NCBI GenBank assembly: GCA_019648995.1
Contig: BLXT01003611.1
Span: forward strand, 338,599-402,598
Origin: Plakobranchus ocellatus
Taxonomy: Eukaryota; Mollusca; Gastropoda; Plakobranchidae
DNA: 64,000 nt
Direction of reading: 5' to 3'
How positions within the stretch are numbered: the stretch's first letter is position 1; each line of letters starts with the position of its first letter. The notes beneath the pieces are model-generated. The model saw only the letters and a list, made by a program, of their open reading frames with translations, was not told where the DNA came from and ran no database searches. Position numbers and translations under genes: made by a program. Of this stretch, positions 39,401-51,482 are shown piece by piece.

Positions 39401-42400
39401 TAAAACTCAACTTGGGTTAAGTGTAAAGATACAAATAGTTCATAATTAAATCCTAAGTGATTTGACCATGTCACCGAGGTGCAAAAAATGAATAGAGAGT
39501 AATTTTAAGCCAAAGATTTGTTCCATTGTAAAGTTTGATTATTCAAATACATTTTGATAGGTCACACCTCATATACAGCACACTCAATTCATTTGTGAGT
39601 TTAAATTTTGCTTCTAAAATTATTTAGTATGAGAAAAAAGATAATTTATGAATATTTTTCCATTACATAGGTTTTGACATACAGATTACAATAAGAAAAT
39701 GAAAAGAAAGAGACAACAAGAAAAGTATGTGATAATCAATCCCTTTTATATTCTATTTTAGAGCTACATAAATATAAAAGGGCAAAGTCAACACTATATT
39801 CTAGCTTCAAAAATATAAAAGGGCAAAGTCAACACTATATTCTAGCTTCATAAATATAAAAGGGCAAAGTCAACACTATATTCTAGCTTCATGAATATAA
39901 AAGGGCAAAATCAACACTATATTCTAGCTTCATAAATATAAAAGGGCAAGATTGCCCATCTATAATCTTAGAAAAAGCTGAAAAACAAGACTATTTCATG
40001 AAAATGCAACTTTACTATATTTGTGTATTAACATGATCAGAAAAGGCCTGGTTAAAAAAAAAAAAAGGAACAAAAATGAGCACAGATAAACTTATGGCTT
40101 TCAAAATGCATTACTGACCACTAGTGAAACCAAAGTTTGTGCCTCCAACAAACATATACCTGGGGGGAAAAAAAAAAGATGTAAGAAATTGAGAAAGGCA
40201 TGCTTCTGTTTCCTTTATACATCATTCTTTATACCATTTTAAACTTGATTCTTTTGGCCACATAAGTGTCTCCATTCCTATAACTATTTACATTTAATTG
40301 TGATGCCTCAAAACAGCAGTTCCATCAACATTACAAAAGACAAAGAAATTTTAATTCAAAGGCGATTTCAAAGAAAAACAACATGCAGAATTCAACTGGG
40401 TAGATCACTTAATTGTAAACCAAAGAATCAAACCGCAGCCTCACATGTTCACATTAGCTGAATAGTTTAGCAGCGAGTCTAAATACTTGGCAAGTGTTAC
40501 AGCATCAACTGTTGAGTGCTTTTCACCCCAATGGTCCAGCCAACCTGTGTAGAACTCAGAGTTCACCTGGAAATATTTGTATTTTGTTAATTAGAGTGTA
40601 ATATGACATGGCATGCTAAACGATATATACACGCATTTTTAAAAATGATTGAAACTCTATAGTGTTAGCTTACATGTTTCCAATGCAAAGACAGCATAAC
40701 TTGATAACTGGCTGAAAGTTTGTTGTTTTTTCCATAGATTTTAAAAACTTTTCAAAACCTTTAAACACAATATACAGTATTAGTTTGCATTTGGGAAAAT
40801 AAAAATATAATTATTAAAATATCATTATTATGATTATAACCTTAGCTAAGAATAAAGCATAGACATATAATGAGCCAGACATAAATTAAACATTAGTTCA
40901 AACTTTCATGTTATAATTCCATTCTTTCTAACAATTTTACCTCAAGAATCATGGCTTACCAAAGGGCCTTTGGGTTCATACTGTCTTTGTGCTTTGAAAG
41001 CAGTTACAAAATTAGCTAAAAATGAAAAAAAAAAAAAAAAAAAAATCTAATATGTGACAAAATAGAAATACACCAAAAAAAAAAAACTCAGTCTTTTATG
41101 ATATAAAGACATATAAAACGCACAGAGCATCAAAACGCTATAAATCCATTTCAAAATTATCACCATCACTGTTCTGACAATGAAAAAAATATATTAAAAA
41201 TTTATAAAAAAAAAAAAAAATGATTCATACAATGTTTCAAATTCAGTATTGCTAGTGCCTTATTGCTTGGCAGCACTAGGAGCAGGCTCTCTAAGTTAAA
41301 CATGTATTGATTAATAGAACTAATGTATTGGATACTTAGAAAAGCAAGAATTATTTTGCTCCTTTCCTGTTTGTGTTGATACCTAATGCATTTTGTTACT
41401 TAAATAGACATTGCTCTTTCATAAAGCAGAAATGGAAGAAAAGACACACTTGAAAAAAAAACAGAAAAGGATTTCTCACAAGTGTTTCTATGAATAATTT
41501 TTAAAAAATCTTTCTTATGAATATACAGAGAGAAATTCAGAACAAATTTCTTAATTAAGAAGAGCAAAACTTAGAAAACATTGACTAAAAATTTAAATTT
41601 TTATTTACCTGTGAAACAGTAAAAATGCAATGCAAGTGCGAGTCCATTCAGTTTGACCAGCAAAAGCTAGCCCTACATTACAGATATTTACTTCATTGAA
41701 CTATTTTAATTTTTGTACAAGTTCAATTTCCTCACATGATGTTCCAAAATCTACAGTGGCATAGACATCCTCTACTTTGCCACATTTCAGATAACCTGTT
41801 GCGCCACCATCAGTGGTGTAAAGCACACTTGAATTTGTCAGGGCAGCCACTACTTTATCACGCAAGTAGTCAAGGTACACGGAATCACATGCAAAGTAAC
41901 TGCCATACTCGTTTTCTATCTGGAAGGCAAAAATGGATCTTTTAAAAAATCATGAAATTTAAATATTAAGCAGATTTAAATCAATAAAAAAAAAAAAAAA
42001 ATAATATATATTTATATATATATATATATACATAAATATAAAGCTGTGCATGCTTTTCGGTTTTAAGGTATACATTCTTGCTTGTTCTTTAATTTTTAAA
42101 CAGTGGATAAATCAACAAAATTCTTTCTTTAAAGGGTAAAATATGTGGTAAACTACTTAGTAATATATTTGGTTCAGAGTAATATAATACATTGACTTTT
42201 AAAAATTGTTTTGGAAATTAGGGATACACTCTTTCTGAAAGCCAGAAGTCATCATGTCCAGATTTATACTTTCCGAGATAATTGCAATTTTCTAAAATTA
42301 CAATCTTCGAAGACAGTTTTTAATAATTAAATATTTTCAATTAATCACATAAAATGCACTGCAAACTCATTTTCTAACATGCTTTCAGACCAGCATAACA

Positions 42401-42812
42401 TTTTTTTCATAAATATAATGAAAAAGCTGGAAAGAATAAATGATTGGACATATGCATACCTGGCATACATTATTTATTTTTTTAGAAGGACATAGTTATC
42501 ACATTTCTTATAAGAATAATATAGGAAACAACACTTTTATGATTCAAGTTGGCAACAAAAAACACTTATACAATCAATTTCTGTCACAACTAATACTGAA
42601 AATATATTTTAAAGTGACAGTGATCATTTGTTACTTTTGTATGCTGCATGGTTGATGGATAGAAGAAAAGATTTTAAATGAAAATTGAGCTTCTTAGATC
42701 TTTTTGAAACGCTGTTGTAATTTATGTTGTATTCGTTCTCTCTCTGTCTCTCTCCCTCTCTCTCTTTGTTTCTTTCTCTTCCACACTCTCTCTTTTTGTC
42801 TCCTTCTTTCTT

Positions 42813-42854
<42 letters not shown>

Positions 42855-45800
42855 ATGCCACGATTGTCTGTCTCAGTAGGGAGAAAGGCTGAAGGACATG
42901 GAAAAAAGCAAGTTTGGTCTTAAACCCTTATTTGGTTGTATTACAGTTACTGCTAGTATCATTTTCGCAAAATTTGAGAGAGCATTGAAAACGATATTTA
43001 GAATAGTCGGACAGTCTTGGTACCTTTTTGGCGACAAGATTTCCATCTGTACCAATATGCTCCAAACCTTGAGCACAAAACCTTTTTCATTCGCTTTCTT
43101 CCATTTCTCTGGATTACATTTTCTTTTTCTGGTATTGCTATATTATTTTGTATTTTTTTTCTATAGTACCGACGTTTTTATCATTAGGGGTGATATCTTA
43201 AGGCAGATTTGCTCGAAGATTGGTCTCTTGAAAAGAAACTGCAGAGGCAGAAATACTGTGCTTTTGAGAGAAAAGATCTTGACATGAATAAGCTTCTTGG
43301 GTGGATTCTTGAGTGGACAGAAGACAACTACTGTTTTTTTTCATGAGCATTATTTAGTGAGATGGGTTCTTAAATGATGACCGTATGTTAACTGTCCTTT
43401 GATTACATATTTTTGACTGAAATGAACTGGAAGAGTAGACAATTGAATGTTGAATATTTGCTCTATGGTTTCTTCTGGACTTAGTTCTTGGCTGGCATGC
43501 TCTGGGTTCGTTTGTTTCTGAGTCATCTTTTCTTGATTCATAAATTCTTGTAATTCTGGCTTTTGGGTCCCATACTCTTAAGGTATCAATTTTTGCGTGT
43601 ACATAGCCTGACCTCTGAATTTTCTGTTGCTTGTTCTCGGTTGCAATGATTTTTTAGTTCTAATTACTCGATCCTTGAATTCTTGTGTAGTTGGTTCGTG
43701 GTTGGCATGTACTTCAATGGCAGAGGCGTCAGTGCACAGTGGCTTGTGAGTCCGCCCTGAGATCTGCAGGGACCCTTCTGTCGCGGGTTCAAGCCCCTGA
43801 CGGAGGGCTTTAAAGCCTGAGGTCACCTTGTTGTAGACTGACTATTAGTAATTACTTATCAATGAATTCTTGTGTAGTCAGTCCTCGGTTAGAATGTTAT
43901 TGGTTGCCAGTTACTTGATCCATTGTCGAAGTCTTGTGTAGTCAGTCCTAGGTTAGAATGTTATTGGTTGCCAGTTACTTGATCCATTGTCGAAGTCTTG
44001 TGTTGTCAGTTCTCGGCTGGCACATTCTTCGAGCATGAGTTTTTTAATGTAGCATTTTTTAACCGATAATTCTTTTATAGATAATTCTTGGCTAGCATCT
44101 TTTGAGTGCCCATTACTTGATCCATGAATTCGTAAATGGTCAGCTCTTAATTGCGCAGTCTTCTGTTATGGGCTCTTAGTTTCTGATTCTTTAACGGATC
44201 TCTAAAGAATCAATCATTGAGTTCATTTTTATCGGAGAAGTAAACTCATGTTGAATGATAACTGCATGAGTGGCGAAATTCTCCTGAGCAAAAAGAACTG
44301 GACTGTCACACTCATGAGAATGACTAATTGTATAGCCATAATTTGGTTTACAAACTTTTCCTCTTTAGCATAAATATTTTCATTGAGATTATCTTCATAC
44401 ACAGTCAATCGCTCTATTCTGAAAGCGTGTGAAAGATATTTCTGATGCTATAGCCTTGCCGCATACAAAGTTGATTGTATTTTAGTCCAACCAGGTGTAA
44501 AAGAGTCCTTAAAGAGGTAAGGGAACAGTAAAATTGCGGAGAATAGATGAGCAGGTCTTTCTCAGAAGTGTGGCTGATAGATAAGGTATTAACCTAAACA
44601 GAATGATCAAACATGAAACATAATCGATTTATGTCATTTCCATGTCAGAAAACGTATTTTCCTTTATATGTATAAAAACATCCAACAGCCATAAAGCTTA
44701 CTTTCTGCTTTTTTAAGCCTGTCATTCTGAGTAAGAAGCAACCCAGTGTGTGATCCTAAATTCCGTAGGAAAGTCCTTCCTTTTAAACTGTTGTCCTTTT
44801 ACTTTAATTATTTCAGTCTTTGATTAGAGCTACATTCTTGTAATTAAAGCTTTTGTCTTATAATTCAAAAGGTTCTGTTGCAACCATACATCACACATTG
44901 TCTAATGCCAGAAACCCCTATGTCCATTATTGAGAGTACAGGAAGTAATCAATTATAACTTTATTTTACCAACTCTGTTTGTCAACCTTATCGAGGTAGA
45001 ATGTCCCATTATTCATATCTAACACTAGGAATGCAACAGACTTTCCCAGCACAAAATCGTCAAGTACGTAAGTACGTTTAGTTAATTCTGGCCCACCAAC
45101 AATCCCGGCAATAAAAAACCATGTCCTGTTATTAGTTTCTGGCATTCAGAGGTTAGACGAAAATTCTCAGTAAAAAATCACCATGTCCACATAGGTAATT
45201 CTGGCATTGAGGCACTTGAAAATTTGCGGACATAGACATATATGGAAATGGTATAACGGCAAAACTATTGCAATTTCATCCTAGATATTTATACAGAAAG
45301 TGCATGAGACTCCAAAAAACAGGCCGGTGCTATTTTTAGCAAATCGACCAAAATTGGACATGGTGACTTCTGGGTCTCAGCCGACAATATATAGGAACAT
45401 AGACAAGAAAAAAAAATTAAACTTCACAAAAATATTTGCTGGTTTTCTTGTTTGTAAATCGCCCTTTTTTTGTCTGATGTTGTCAAAACCAACAAAAAAA
45501 AATGTTCTTTTCAGAGGTATGATATCAAGACAGGGTGATTACCTTTTACATTAGATCCAGTCTCAGTAAAACTCACCTGCACCATAACCACAGGGCCACC
45601 ATTGTCGTACATAAATGGTTTGACTTTGTCTAGTAAAGCTGAATACCATCTGTCCACATATACCATGTACGCTGTAAATGTAAGTATGAGTTCATATAGG
45701 GCCACTCTTACCTTTTATTACAATTGATTTAATTTTCTAAATTGATGTCTTGTCCAAGAGAGTCCAATATCCCTCGTTTACTGGTGTCTGTAACCTGACT

Positions 45801-48800
45801 TTTAATATGTAGTAATTCTTTTGCAATGATTTTATGCAAGAGGATAGTTATAAAAATAAAAGATAGAAAAATATAATATGTGTAGCAGTTACACATGACC
45901 AAATGTACATAAAAATCCTAAAATACAAAAACAATTTATCATTGCTTTATGTACAGAAAAGTTATTGCATATTTTATAAAGTTTGATAAAGTTTTACACC
46001 CTTAAGACTTTCATGGATGGTACTAAAATCCTGAGCTCAAAGGAAAACAAGATCCATGAATGCTAGTTCCATTAGATACTCTAATAAACTGGTGCAGAAT
46101 GAGTTTCAAATTGAAGAGGTCTCGACGCCTGGGCATAAGAGGTAGCGTCTACTTCAAGATAGCCAGTCAAGATAAACTAAAACTCAGGCAAGAGCCTGTC
46201 AAGAGCCTTGAGCAAGCTCCAGTGTGTCTGCTCGCTATAGACAAGTGTGGCTTGCCAGGAAAGAACAAAGTGTGGTGCTTCCAGTTTACGTTCATCCCAA
46301 AGCTCTTGTGACCTTTTTTACTACATAATATCAGCACCTCAATCTATAGAAGCCAAAACAAAACCAAACCAAAACAGGTTCAGAAAAAAATGGTCAGGTA
46401 TCCTATTTTGTCTAACAGATATTACTACATACTGCTGCAAAGCAAAGCTGAGTCTACACCTGAAGTCAACAGTCGAAGAATGCAAGTGCTGAAAAGCTAG
46501 ATTTATCAAATTATGACAACGCTTGAAGATTCAGATGATCCAGCAGTGAGATCCCTTTAACCTGAGCTAAGAATTGGCAGAAAAAGTAAAGTTTAAGAGG
46601 TAGCTCATCAAACAAAAGGGTCTGAAAATGAATGAGGTAATTGGTCTCAACTAGACTAGAAGGAAAGGACTAAAAATAGAGGATCAAAGAGGTAGTCAAA
46701 AACAGAAAACAATGAGAAAAGAGTCATGGTTATATATGAGATCAGACTCTAGGAGGACTCTGAGCAAATTTAGGAAGCAGCACAACAAGACACTGGAAAA
46801 GCTGGCACAGCCCATGACAGAGATCTCTTACGTTGATTGATATCTGGCACATGGCGCAACTCAGAATTGGCTTCCTCATCAGATCTGTATATGACCTTCT
46901 GCCCTCAAATGCAATCCTGTACACTGTAGAATGAAAGATGATACCACACGCCCACTGCGCCAAAGCAAGCAGACTGCAGAACATATCCTCAGTTCCTGCA
47001 AAGTCATTTTAAGCCAGGGAAAACCTTGAGTGTTACAAGAACTTGCTAGAACAATATGTGGGGCAAAAGGTCTGCTTATCCAACTGAAAACAAGGACACT
47101 AGTATTCACTTCAGAAGGTGGAACTGAATCTTGTTGTGGAAGAGTCACTAGCATAGATACCCAGAGAAAGCTGTGTACCGTGTGCTTAGGAAGACACTTT
47201 ACATTATATTATGTAATAAGCCCCCAACTGACAGCTCTACAATTATACCTGTTGGGAGGCAACATCTCGCAATTTATTTCCTTCACAAAATTTCTTGTTT
47301 CACGGCCAAAAAAACCCAACATGTTATGTTAAAAATGTAATGGAAAAAAAAGTTTACAAAGTGGAAAGGGTTTGAAATGATCAGGATAACTTGATACTCA
47401 CAAGGGTCGGATGTTCTGAGGATCATGCTTGAGTTTGCTGTCAGAAGCCAGGCTGGAAATCCTCCCTAATGATAAGGTTTTCAAACACAATGCAGAGGTT
47501 TTTGTTTCAATTCAAAATGGATAGTTTATGAACATAGATGTACTTTTTGCTGTTCACTTCAAGTGCAAAATGGCTGAGCAGTGATTTTTTTTACAGTGAA
47601 AATAGCTGTAAAAACATAACTATTAGGCTTTATTTAAAAAGTTTCTGAAAGAAGTGCATTCAGCTAGTTGAAAAATATTTTTAGCAATTATAAATATTTA
47701 TTACAAAAAAACCTCAAGCTATTATAAAGGCAGCTTTCGCAGTGCCATGGTAATATTAATTTCATACATATAGAAAAATTATGCATATTTTTAATTTGAT
47801 TTAGACTGTTGCAAGCATTATATTTTTTTTAAGTACGTGCAAACAGATATTAAAAGATAAGGAAAGAGAAGTGCAATATAGACTCATAATGCTAGCTGAA
47901 AAAAAGGGAAAAGAGTAAGAATTATGAGGCAAATGGGATGAATCAGGCAAGAGTCACATGTAGGACAAAATGAGTTATGTCTATGATGTTAAAGCTTATA
48001 ATTTATCCTTGTATGAAGAAAAAACACTATTTCTATATCCTCATTCCATCAAACTGTATGCAACTTTGACCATAATATTTTTACAATCTTTTCAGTCAAT
48101 TAATTTTTCAAAAGGCTCTTTAGCTAAAGTATTCACAGCAAATTTTGCCTGATTTCATGGTTGCCTCACAAATGTTCGATAAAATAATTTTATTTTATTT
48201 TCAATAGGTCTGACTGTTCACATGTCTCAACTTAAGAAAACTGCAACTGCAACAATTAATAAAAAAAAAGTTTCTGTTAGTTCTATTTTAGAGAGTTAAC
48301 AATAAAACTGATGCCATATTCTGACTTGAGGTTTACTAACAAATTCCCATTCCCCACAAATATAAGGCAACAATTAATAAAAAAAAGTTTCTGTTAGTTC
48401 TCTTTTAGAGAGTTAACAATACAACTGATGCCATATTCTGACTTGAGGTTTACTTACAAATTCCCATTCCCCACAAATATACGGCCCAAGCCTCAGAAGA
48501 ACAATCAAGTCGGTCTCTTTGGCCAGAGACAAAAATTTCGGCAAGTCTGCGAATCCTGTCCATGTGAATTTACCTGAGCTCAATTCATGGATATTCCAAG
48601 GTACGATTCTAAATGTGTTGGGGTAAAAAAAATAGGCAAGTAAGCTACATTGAGAGGAAATTTTAATCCTTTAAATGAACAACAATTGAGAGAAAAAACC
48701 CAAACTCAATGATAAAGTAATTTTTAAATTATTCATCACCAAAAGTCATACGCCATCTTGAGGACTAGTTTTACTGTTGATTCAATACATTAAATGAAAG

Positions 48801-50365
48801 AAGATTCCAACTCCAATCGATACAGAGATTATTTTCTATGCCTTTGAAAAGAACATGAACAGTCCGAATCTTGCAATCCAGAACTTCTTTCAAAATTTAG
48901 TCCTATGCCTAAAGACCAATGTAATATGTTTAAAGTAAAAGAGTAGATCAAAGAGAGACATTACGTTTGAATTGCATTCACTCCTGCAGCTCTTGTCTTC
49001 AAAAGACGATCTTTCCAATAGTCTGGGTGAACTCGAGAATAATGAAAGCTCCCTGAAACGTATCGGAAGGGTTGCTCATCCTTCAAAAATGTATTTCTGG
49101 TGTAGTCAATTTGAAAAGACTGGTTTTCTGCCTGAAAAAAAACATCTGCTTCTATGATTTAAATGACAAGCAGATGCTCATAAAAGTAAACATGAATTTA
49201 CTTGTGAGTGTGCAAGAAGGAAAAAATTGAAACCTTTGAGTCAGTCAAAGTTTGACTGAAATATCCCCAGTTGGAATGATTCACAAGCTGATACATATCT
49301 GTGGGGAAAATGCTCAGGATATATTTGATTTCAAATTTTTTGCATTACTTTGGTCCCACATATTTTAAACCAAAGATACATTCTTCTGTAAATTTTTGTA
49401 GCATTGAGACTCTCATATGTCCATGCTAAATCTCTACTGAGATGAGATTCATTAGAGCCGTTTTCTATATATAGAAAACGGCTCTATACAAGCATATAAA
49501 TTTATGTTGAAAGAGAATTTTTGGGGGGGAAAAAGCAAGACACCAATTGTGGGGTTATTTATGACTGCTGTAAAAAGACAAATGTGAAGTATTTCTTTTA
49601 CTGTCATACCCTTCATCTCTTTCTTGATAAACAGTTCATGTTTTGAAGGAATAAAGAAGCTTTAACCATTGAAAATGAATAATTTTTTAAGTATTTTGAA
49701 TCAGCTGCATTACTTGAGGTGTCCACAGCTGAAGGTCATTTTGTGAAAAAGTAAGAAAATTTACCATTTATTCCTAATACACTCGTCCATATACAATTAA
49801 TACACCTTTGAAATTGCTTAAGGTGATGTTTGCAACAAATCTCATTAGAACAACACTCCAAAAAAGAAATCTCCTTCTACTATTTATATGTTTAACTGTC
49901 TCCTTTCTTTGGGGCTGTTATATAAATGCTATAATAGATATATATGCTTTCTCAATTAACACTAATAACTGACTCTTTTATTTTTCTCTAACTATCATGA
50001 ACAGGATATCTTACATTACTCTTAAGTTTCCTAGCATGTATCCTTGGTGTTTAATTGTCATTGTAATTACTAATCCATTGTCTGACAAAGCTATCACTGT
50101 ATCTATGGCCAAAAAGTTTTTATGTGTAGATGGGTCGGGGGTGGGGGAAAGGGGGTGGGTAATTAATTTTTTCATCAGTGTGAAATGAAAATACCGTTTT
50201 CTGAGCATGAATTTACAAAGGAGCATACTTTTTCCAAGACCTCTGAATGCATTTTTTTTCATAAAAAATTATGATTTTATCATATTTTATTTATACACGC
50301 ACGTGATGCAAACAAGTTTTATACATGTGAGACACACACAGACACATGTGCAGAGAGACAAAGAA

Positions 50366-50437
<72 letters not shown>

Positions 50438-50952
50438 TTCGGCGCTTTTTCGTTTGTTCCCACCCTGACTTTTTAGATAGGCCTAGATTCTAGCTATATT
50501 ATTCGATCTGACTCTATCTTCCTAGTCCATCGACGAAATGAAGAGGTCGCAGGCCAGGTTATAATGAAAATGGTACTATTTTCACACAAAATCAACACAA
50601 TTTGACACTTTTTTCGTTTGCTCCTATCGGATAACACAGAGCCAGATGGAATAATAAAGCTAGAATCTAGGCCTAGATCTATAGGCCTATAAAAAGTCGG
50701 GGTGGGAACAAACGAAAAAGCGCCGAAAGTTCTAAGCAGCAAAGATAGGAGAGAAAAAGAGAAGTAAAAGAAGCAAAAGATAGAGGGAGAGATATATACT
50801 TCTTTTCTTGAGTGCGTATTCTAAAGACTTGTTCAAACAGTATGCACTCTAAACATATTTACCTTTTCATGGCTTACTATGAGCCCATTGATTTGCAACA
50901 CCAACAGTAGGAAAAACACCAGGAAACAAAGCAATGGTCTAGAGATCGCCAT
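32719..50952 (-). CDS. GLB1: Acid beta-galactosidase (GH35, GLB1-like), 17 coding exons, 673 aa
   Basis: Lysosomal or secreted enzyme removing terminal beta-galactose from glycans. Exons in transcript order: 50952-50863, 49131-48965, 48608-48458, 47465-47402, 45671-45577, 41919-41736, 41015-40960, 40566-40445, 40159-40119, 39055-38940, 38290-38216, 37640-37551, 37083-36976, 35814-35680, 34431-34316, 33884-33767, 33012-32719. The coding total is 2022 nt and every junction is in frame with GT-AG ends. Residues 1-24 form a hydrophobic signal peptide. GH35 landmarks: [44 protein letters not shown], acid/base E193 in IENEYGSY, nucleophile E273 in [39 protein letters not shown], and the C-terminal jelly-roll motif [15 protein letters not shown]. 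The length matches vertebrate GLB1 (about 677 aa). GLB1 versus GLB1L cannot be settled without a tree. A 117-bp tandem repeat copies the 3' end of exon 3 into the next intron. Confidence 0.96.
33427..33478. repeat. (GA)n microsatellite in beta-galactosidase intron 16
   Basis: A pure GA run, with a poly-A run at about 33585-33606. Confidence 0.95.
34714..34970 (-). mobile_element. tRNA-headed SINE, family 2, copy 2
   Basis: On the minus strand the B-box GGTTCGATTCC is followed by the family body (ATTGCTCTTCTGTGTCCACC) and the tail with CATGGGACCCACTTTACTTT. It lies in beta-galactosidase intron 14 in the sense orientation of that gene. Confidence 0.75.
36046..36380. repeat. 202-N assembly gap flanked by duplicated sequence
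   Basis: About 60 bases (GAACATTTCAAACCACTGAAG onward, read in parts) end just before the gap at 36117 and recur, about 95% alike, just after it at 36319. The gap therefore likely hides a tandem array or is an assembly artefact. It lies in intron 13. Confidence 0.8.
39146..39253. repeat. 27-bp minisatellite, four units of two alternating types
   Basis: The units share CATTATA and GCCTGAAAATATTT but alternate between ACATCAAG and TATAGCAG cores. The array is therefore a dimer repeated twice (54-bp higher-order unit). It lies in beta-galactosidase intron 9. Confidence 0.9.
39766..39950. repeat. 41-bp minisatellite, about 4.5 units
   Basis: The unit includes AAATATAAAAGGGCAAAGTC and ACACTATATTCTAGCTTCAT. 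The copies are nearly identical, implying recent expansion. It lies in intron 9. Confidence 0.95.
43430..44210. repeat. Degenerate 64-bp minisatellite
   Basis: Recurrent words TTGATCCAT, GAATTCTTGTGTAGTCAG, CTCGGTTGGCATG and GGTTGCCAGTTACT appear in order. Two units at 43877-44005 are almost identical with a 64-bp period, while outer units are strongly decayed. The array is interrupted by a SINE at 43719-43848. Confidence 0.75.
43719..43848 (+). mobile_element. tRNA-headed SINE, family 1, copy 2
   Basis: The head has GTGCACAGTGGCTTGTGAG and B-box GGGTTCAAGCCCC. The body AGGGCTTTAAAGCCTGAGGTCAC matches the copy at 11245-11399 in several blocks. It sits inside the 64-bp minisatellite of intron 5, so it is younger than that array. 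Confidence 0.7.
46040..47220 (+). mobile_element. Decayed 3' part of a LINE (non-LTR) reverse-transcriptase ORF
   Basis: Broken + frames read in order like the C-terminal half of a known family of metazoan LINE polymerases: [34 protein letters not shown]...[33 protein letters not shown] and the zinc-knuckle-like [18 protein letters not shown]. There are several stops and frame changes. It is dead, lacks its 5' half, and lies antisense in beta-galactosidase intron 4. The family assignment is from memory of conserved motifs. The right boundary is uncertain. Confidence 0.75.
48249..48482 (-). repeat. 117-bp tandem duplication overlapping the 3' end of beta-galactosidase exon 3
   Basis: Two adjacent copies (48366-48482 and 48249-48365) differ by about three substitutions and one base of a poly-A run, so the duplication is recent. 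In transcript order the first copy holds the last 25 bases of exon 3 (reading YICGEWEF) plus its donor GTAAGT. The second copy sits in intron 3 and repeats that exon tail followed by GTTAGT. Using the second donor would add 117 nt, but an in-frame stop occurs about 14 codons into the added stretch. Confidence 0.85.
49453..49486. repeat. 34-bp perfect palindrome
   Basis: TAGAGCCGTTTTCTATA is followed directly by its exact reverse complement, with no spacer. It lies in beta-galactosidase intron 1, about 320 bases from exon 2 on the 5' side. Confidence 0.95.
50132..50159 (+). other. G-quadruplex-type motif in beta-galactosidase intron 1
   Basis: Five G runs of three or more, separated by one to three bases. 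The G-rich strand is the template strand for the gene. Confidence 0.6.
50364..50434. repeat. (GA)n microsatellite
   Basis: A GA run abutting the left end of a MITE-like element. Confidence 0.95.
50439..50726. mobile_element. MITE-like element, 288 bp, long terminal inverted repeats
   Basis: Both ends start TCGGCGCTTTTTCGTTTG, continue TTCCCACC(C/T)C/GACTTTTTA, and the inverted similarity reaches about 60 bases, through AGGCCTAGATTCTAGCTA. The direct repeats AAGT at 50435-50438 and 50727-50730 look like a 4-bp target-site duplication. There is no transposase, so it is non-autonomous. It lies in beta-galactosidase intron 1, about 140 bases downstream of exon 1. The superfamily is unassigned. 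Confidence 0.85.
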
Positions 50953-51397
50953 ATTATTTTGTCATGTGATAAGTTCAGTATCACATGATACTGTCCGTGC
51001 GTCTCAAAATCGAAAGTAAGCTGAGTTACTAAGAATTCACGTCGTATTGTAATGCTTTAGCCTAGATTTACATTCAACAACCATTCCCCTTCATCTTTCA
51101 GTCTTGTTAACCCGAGGGATTGGTCTCTGTTGTATGATAGCCGCTGATTGATCTAGTGGTTAGTTTGCAAATTGTTTTTCTTTACAAATATAGATATCTA
51201 TATTTAGATCTACAGACTCTAGATCTGGTTCCTTGATTTAGTCATAAAATCTTCAAATCTTTCGCTTATAGGCCTATCTGTAATTTAATTTGAGCGGGGT
51301 AATGATCTAGAGTAGATCTAGTCGATGCCTCTCAAAAAGGCACAAGATTAGATCTAGATTCATCTTTGTTTCATCTTTACATATATATTTAAATAAA

Positions 51398-51482
<85 letters not shown>

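Larger units (their letters stand above)
41920..45576 (-). other. Beta-galactosidase intron 5 (3.7 kb)
   Basis: The largest intron, between the exons ending ...VMVQ and starting IENEYGSY. It holds an AT run (about 42003-42031), a CT microsatellite (about 42740-42848), a degenerate 64-bp minisatellite and a SINE. A 129-codon + frame at 42898-43287 has no recognisable domain. Confidence 0.85.

Noticed and set aside
42898-43287. 129-codon + frame in beta-galactosidase intron 5
   Set aside because: No recognised homology, and it lies antisense in an intron beside a CT microsatellite.
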